DNA of 6,473 bases from Thermoplasmata archaeon (GTDB lineage: Archaea; Thermoplasmatota; DAOVMN01): the NCBI GenBank assembly GCA_030630685.1, contig DAOVMN010000130.1:1-6473 (forward strand). The letters run 5' to 3'. How positions within the stretch are numbered: position 1 is the first letter of the stretch; the number at the start of each line of letters is the position of its first letter. A program made the translations under genes and the position numbers. Shown here in pieces: positions 5,675 through 6,473 of this stretch. Below the pieces are notes generated by a model. It was not told the origin of the DNA. It saw only the letters and a list, made by a program, of their open reading frames with translations, and ran no database searches.

Positions 5675-6473
5675 ATGATCAAAGAAATCGGATTAAAGTC
5701 AGAGCAAACAGAACCTCAGGACATAATCATAAGAAATGCCTCAGAGCTCCTCACCATGTCCGGCGGAGTGAAAAGCGGGAAAGCAATGAGGGATTTGGGC
5801 ATCCTCGAAAACGGGGATGTAGCGGTAGCCAACGGAAGGATCACGGCGGTGGGCAAGGGACTTCCCCTTCGAGGGGGCTATGAAATCGACGCACGCGGGA
5901 AAGTGGTTATGCCCGGATTCGTGGACCCGCACACCCACCTGGTCTTTGCGGGAAGCAGGGAGCACGAGCTCGAGATGAAGATAGAAGGGATGTCCTATCT
6001 GGATATCTTGAAAGCAGGCGGAGGGATCCTCTCCACTGTCCGGAAGACCCGGGAGGCAACCCTGAAAGAGATCGTGGCGGAGTCCGGGTACCGGCTCGAT
6101 ACAATGTTAGAGTTCGGCACAACCACCGCTGAGGCCAAATCTGGCTACGGTCTCGACCTGGATACCGAACTAAAGCTTCTCAGGGCAATAGAGGAGCTTA
6201 ATTCCTTCCACGAGGTGGGGCTTGTCCCAACCTTCCTCGGTGCTCATGCTGTACCCTCAGAGTTCGAGGACACTGATGGGTACGTGACCTATATCATTGA
6301 GGAGATGCTGCCCCTGATTTCCGAGGAAAACGAGAAAAGAGGCAGGGAGGGGAAAGCGCCGCTGGCCAGATTCATCGATGTCTTTTGCGAGAAGGGCGTT
6401 TTTTCCGTGGAGCAATCCCGCAGGATCCTCGAATCAGGGAAGGAATACGGCCTGATCCCGAAGCTGCACGCGG
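5675..6473 (+). CDS. hutI: Imidazolonepropionase HutI (3' partial)
   Basis: Third step of histidine breakdown: hydrolyses 4-imidazolone-5-propanoate to N-formimino-L-glutamate in the cytoplasm. It is a metal-dependent amidohydrolase. The first 266 of about 410 residues are present; the frame runs off the right edge. Residues 15-80 form the N-terminal beta part typical of HutI (IIIRNASELLTMSGG, later MRDLGILENGDVAVANGRI). The metal site HxH is His86 and His88 in VDPHTHLVFAGSRE. Arg95, Tyr158 (in AEAKSGYGL) and His191 (in FLGAHAVP) match substrate-binding residues of the Bacillus enzyme. His265 in KLHA is the third metal ligand. The fourth ligand (Asp) would lie beyond the window. It starts 11 bases after the M50 protease stop with its own ribosome binding site, so co-transcription is likely. 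No other hut gene is in view; they may follow downstream. Confidence 0.95.
   Translation, partial: MIKEIGLKSEQTEPQDIIIRNASELLTMSGGVKSGKAMRDLGILENGDVAVANGRITAVGKGLPLRGGYEIDARGKVVMPGFVDPHTHLVFAGSREHELEMKIEGMSYLDILKAGGGILSTVRKTREATLKEIVAESGYRLDTMLEFGTTTAEAKSGYGLDLDTELKLLRAIEELNSFHEVGLVPTFLGAHAVPSEFEDTDGYVTYIIEEMLPLISEENEKRGREGKAPLARFIDVFCEKGVFSVEQSRRILESGKEYGLIPKLHA

Overview
The window looks like a stretch of euryarchaeal chromosome. The evidence is an archaeal-type tRNA guanine-10 N2-methyltransferase, an AbrB/MazE-type DNA-binding domain, an archaeal-style TrmJ, and two AT-rich TATA boxes of the form TTTAAATA placed 29-31 bases before start codons, as in leaderless archaeal transcripts. A histidine-degradation gene (hutI) suggests a heterotroph that can use amino acids. 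A member of the Thermoplasmatota or a related sediment lineage would fit, but this is inference and the sequence does not settle it. All genes lie on the + strand and are tightly packed.

Layout. (1) Positions 1-2113 hold the 3' part of a gene for a TPR-repeat protein that is open at the left edge. Its middle is a run of sixteen 14-residue (42 bp) charged repeats. (2) It overlaps by 4 bp the longest reading frame of a THUMP-domain tRNA N2-guanine-10 methyltransferase (trmG10), which probably starts at 2122 and ends at 3162. (3) After a 54-base gap with a TATA box comes an unusual gene (3217-4182): an N-terminal AbrB/MazE DNA-binding domain joined to what look like two thioredoxin-fold domains with no cysteines at all. 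(4) Its stop codon overlaps the TTG start of a TrmJ-like tRNA 2'-O-methyltransferase (4179-4919). (5) A second TATA box overlaps the trmJ stop and precedes a membrane site-2 protease (M50 family, 4944-5663). (6) Eleven bases later the hutI gene (imidazolonepropionase) begins and runs off the right edge.

How they fit together. The boundaries suggest three transcription units: the TPR protein with trmG10; the AbrB-thioredoxin-like protein with trmJ; and the M50 protease with hutI. Two tRNA-modifying enzymes flank the AbrB fusion, so a translation-linked role or redox/stress-linked regulation is possible for it, but the sequence does not show this. No RNA genes, CRISPR arrays, insertion sequences or gene-free stretches over 300 bases were seen. 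The most unusual items are the 14-residue repeat array, with its internal 252 bp higher-order duplication, and the AbrB-tandem-thioredoxin-like fusion.
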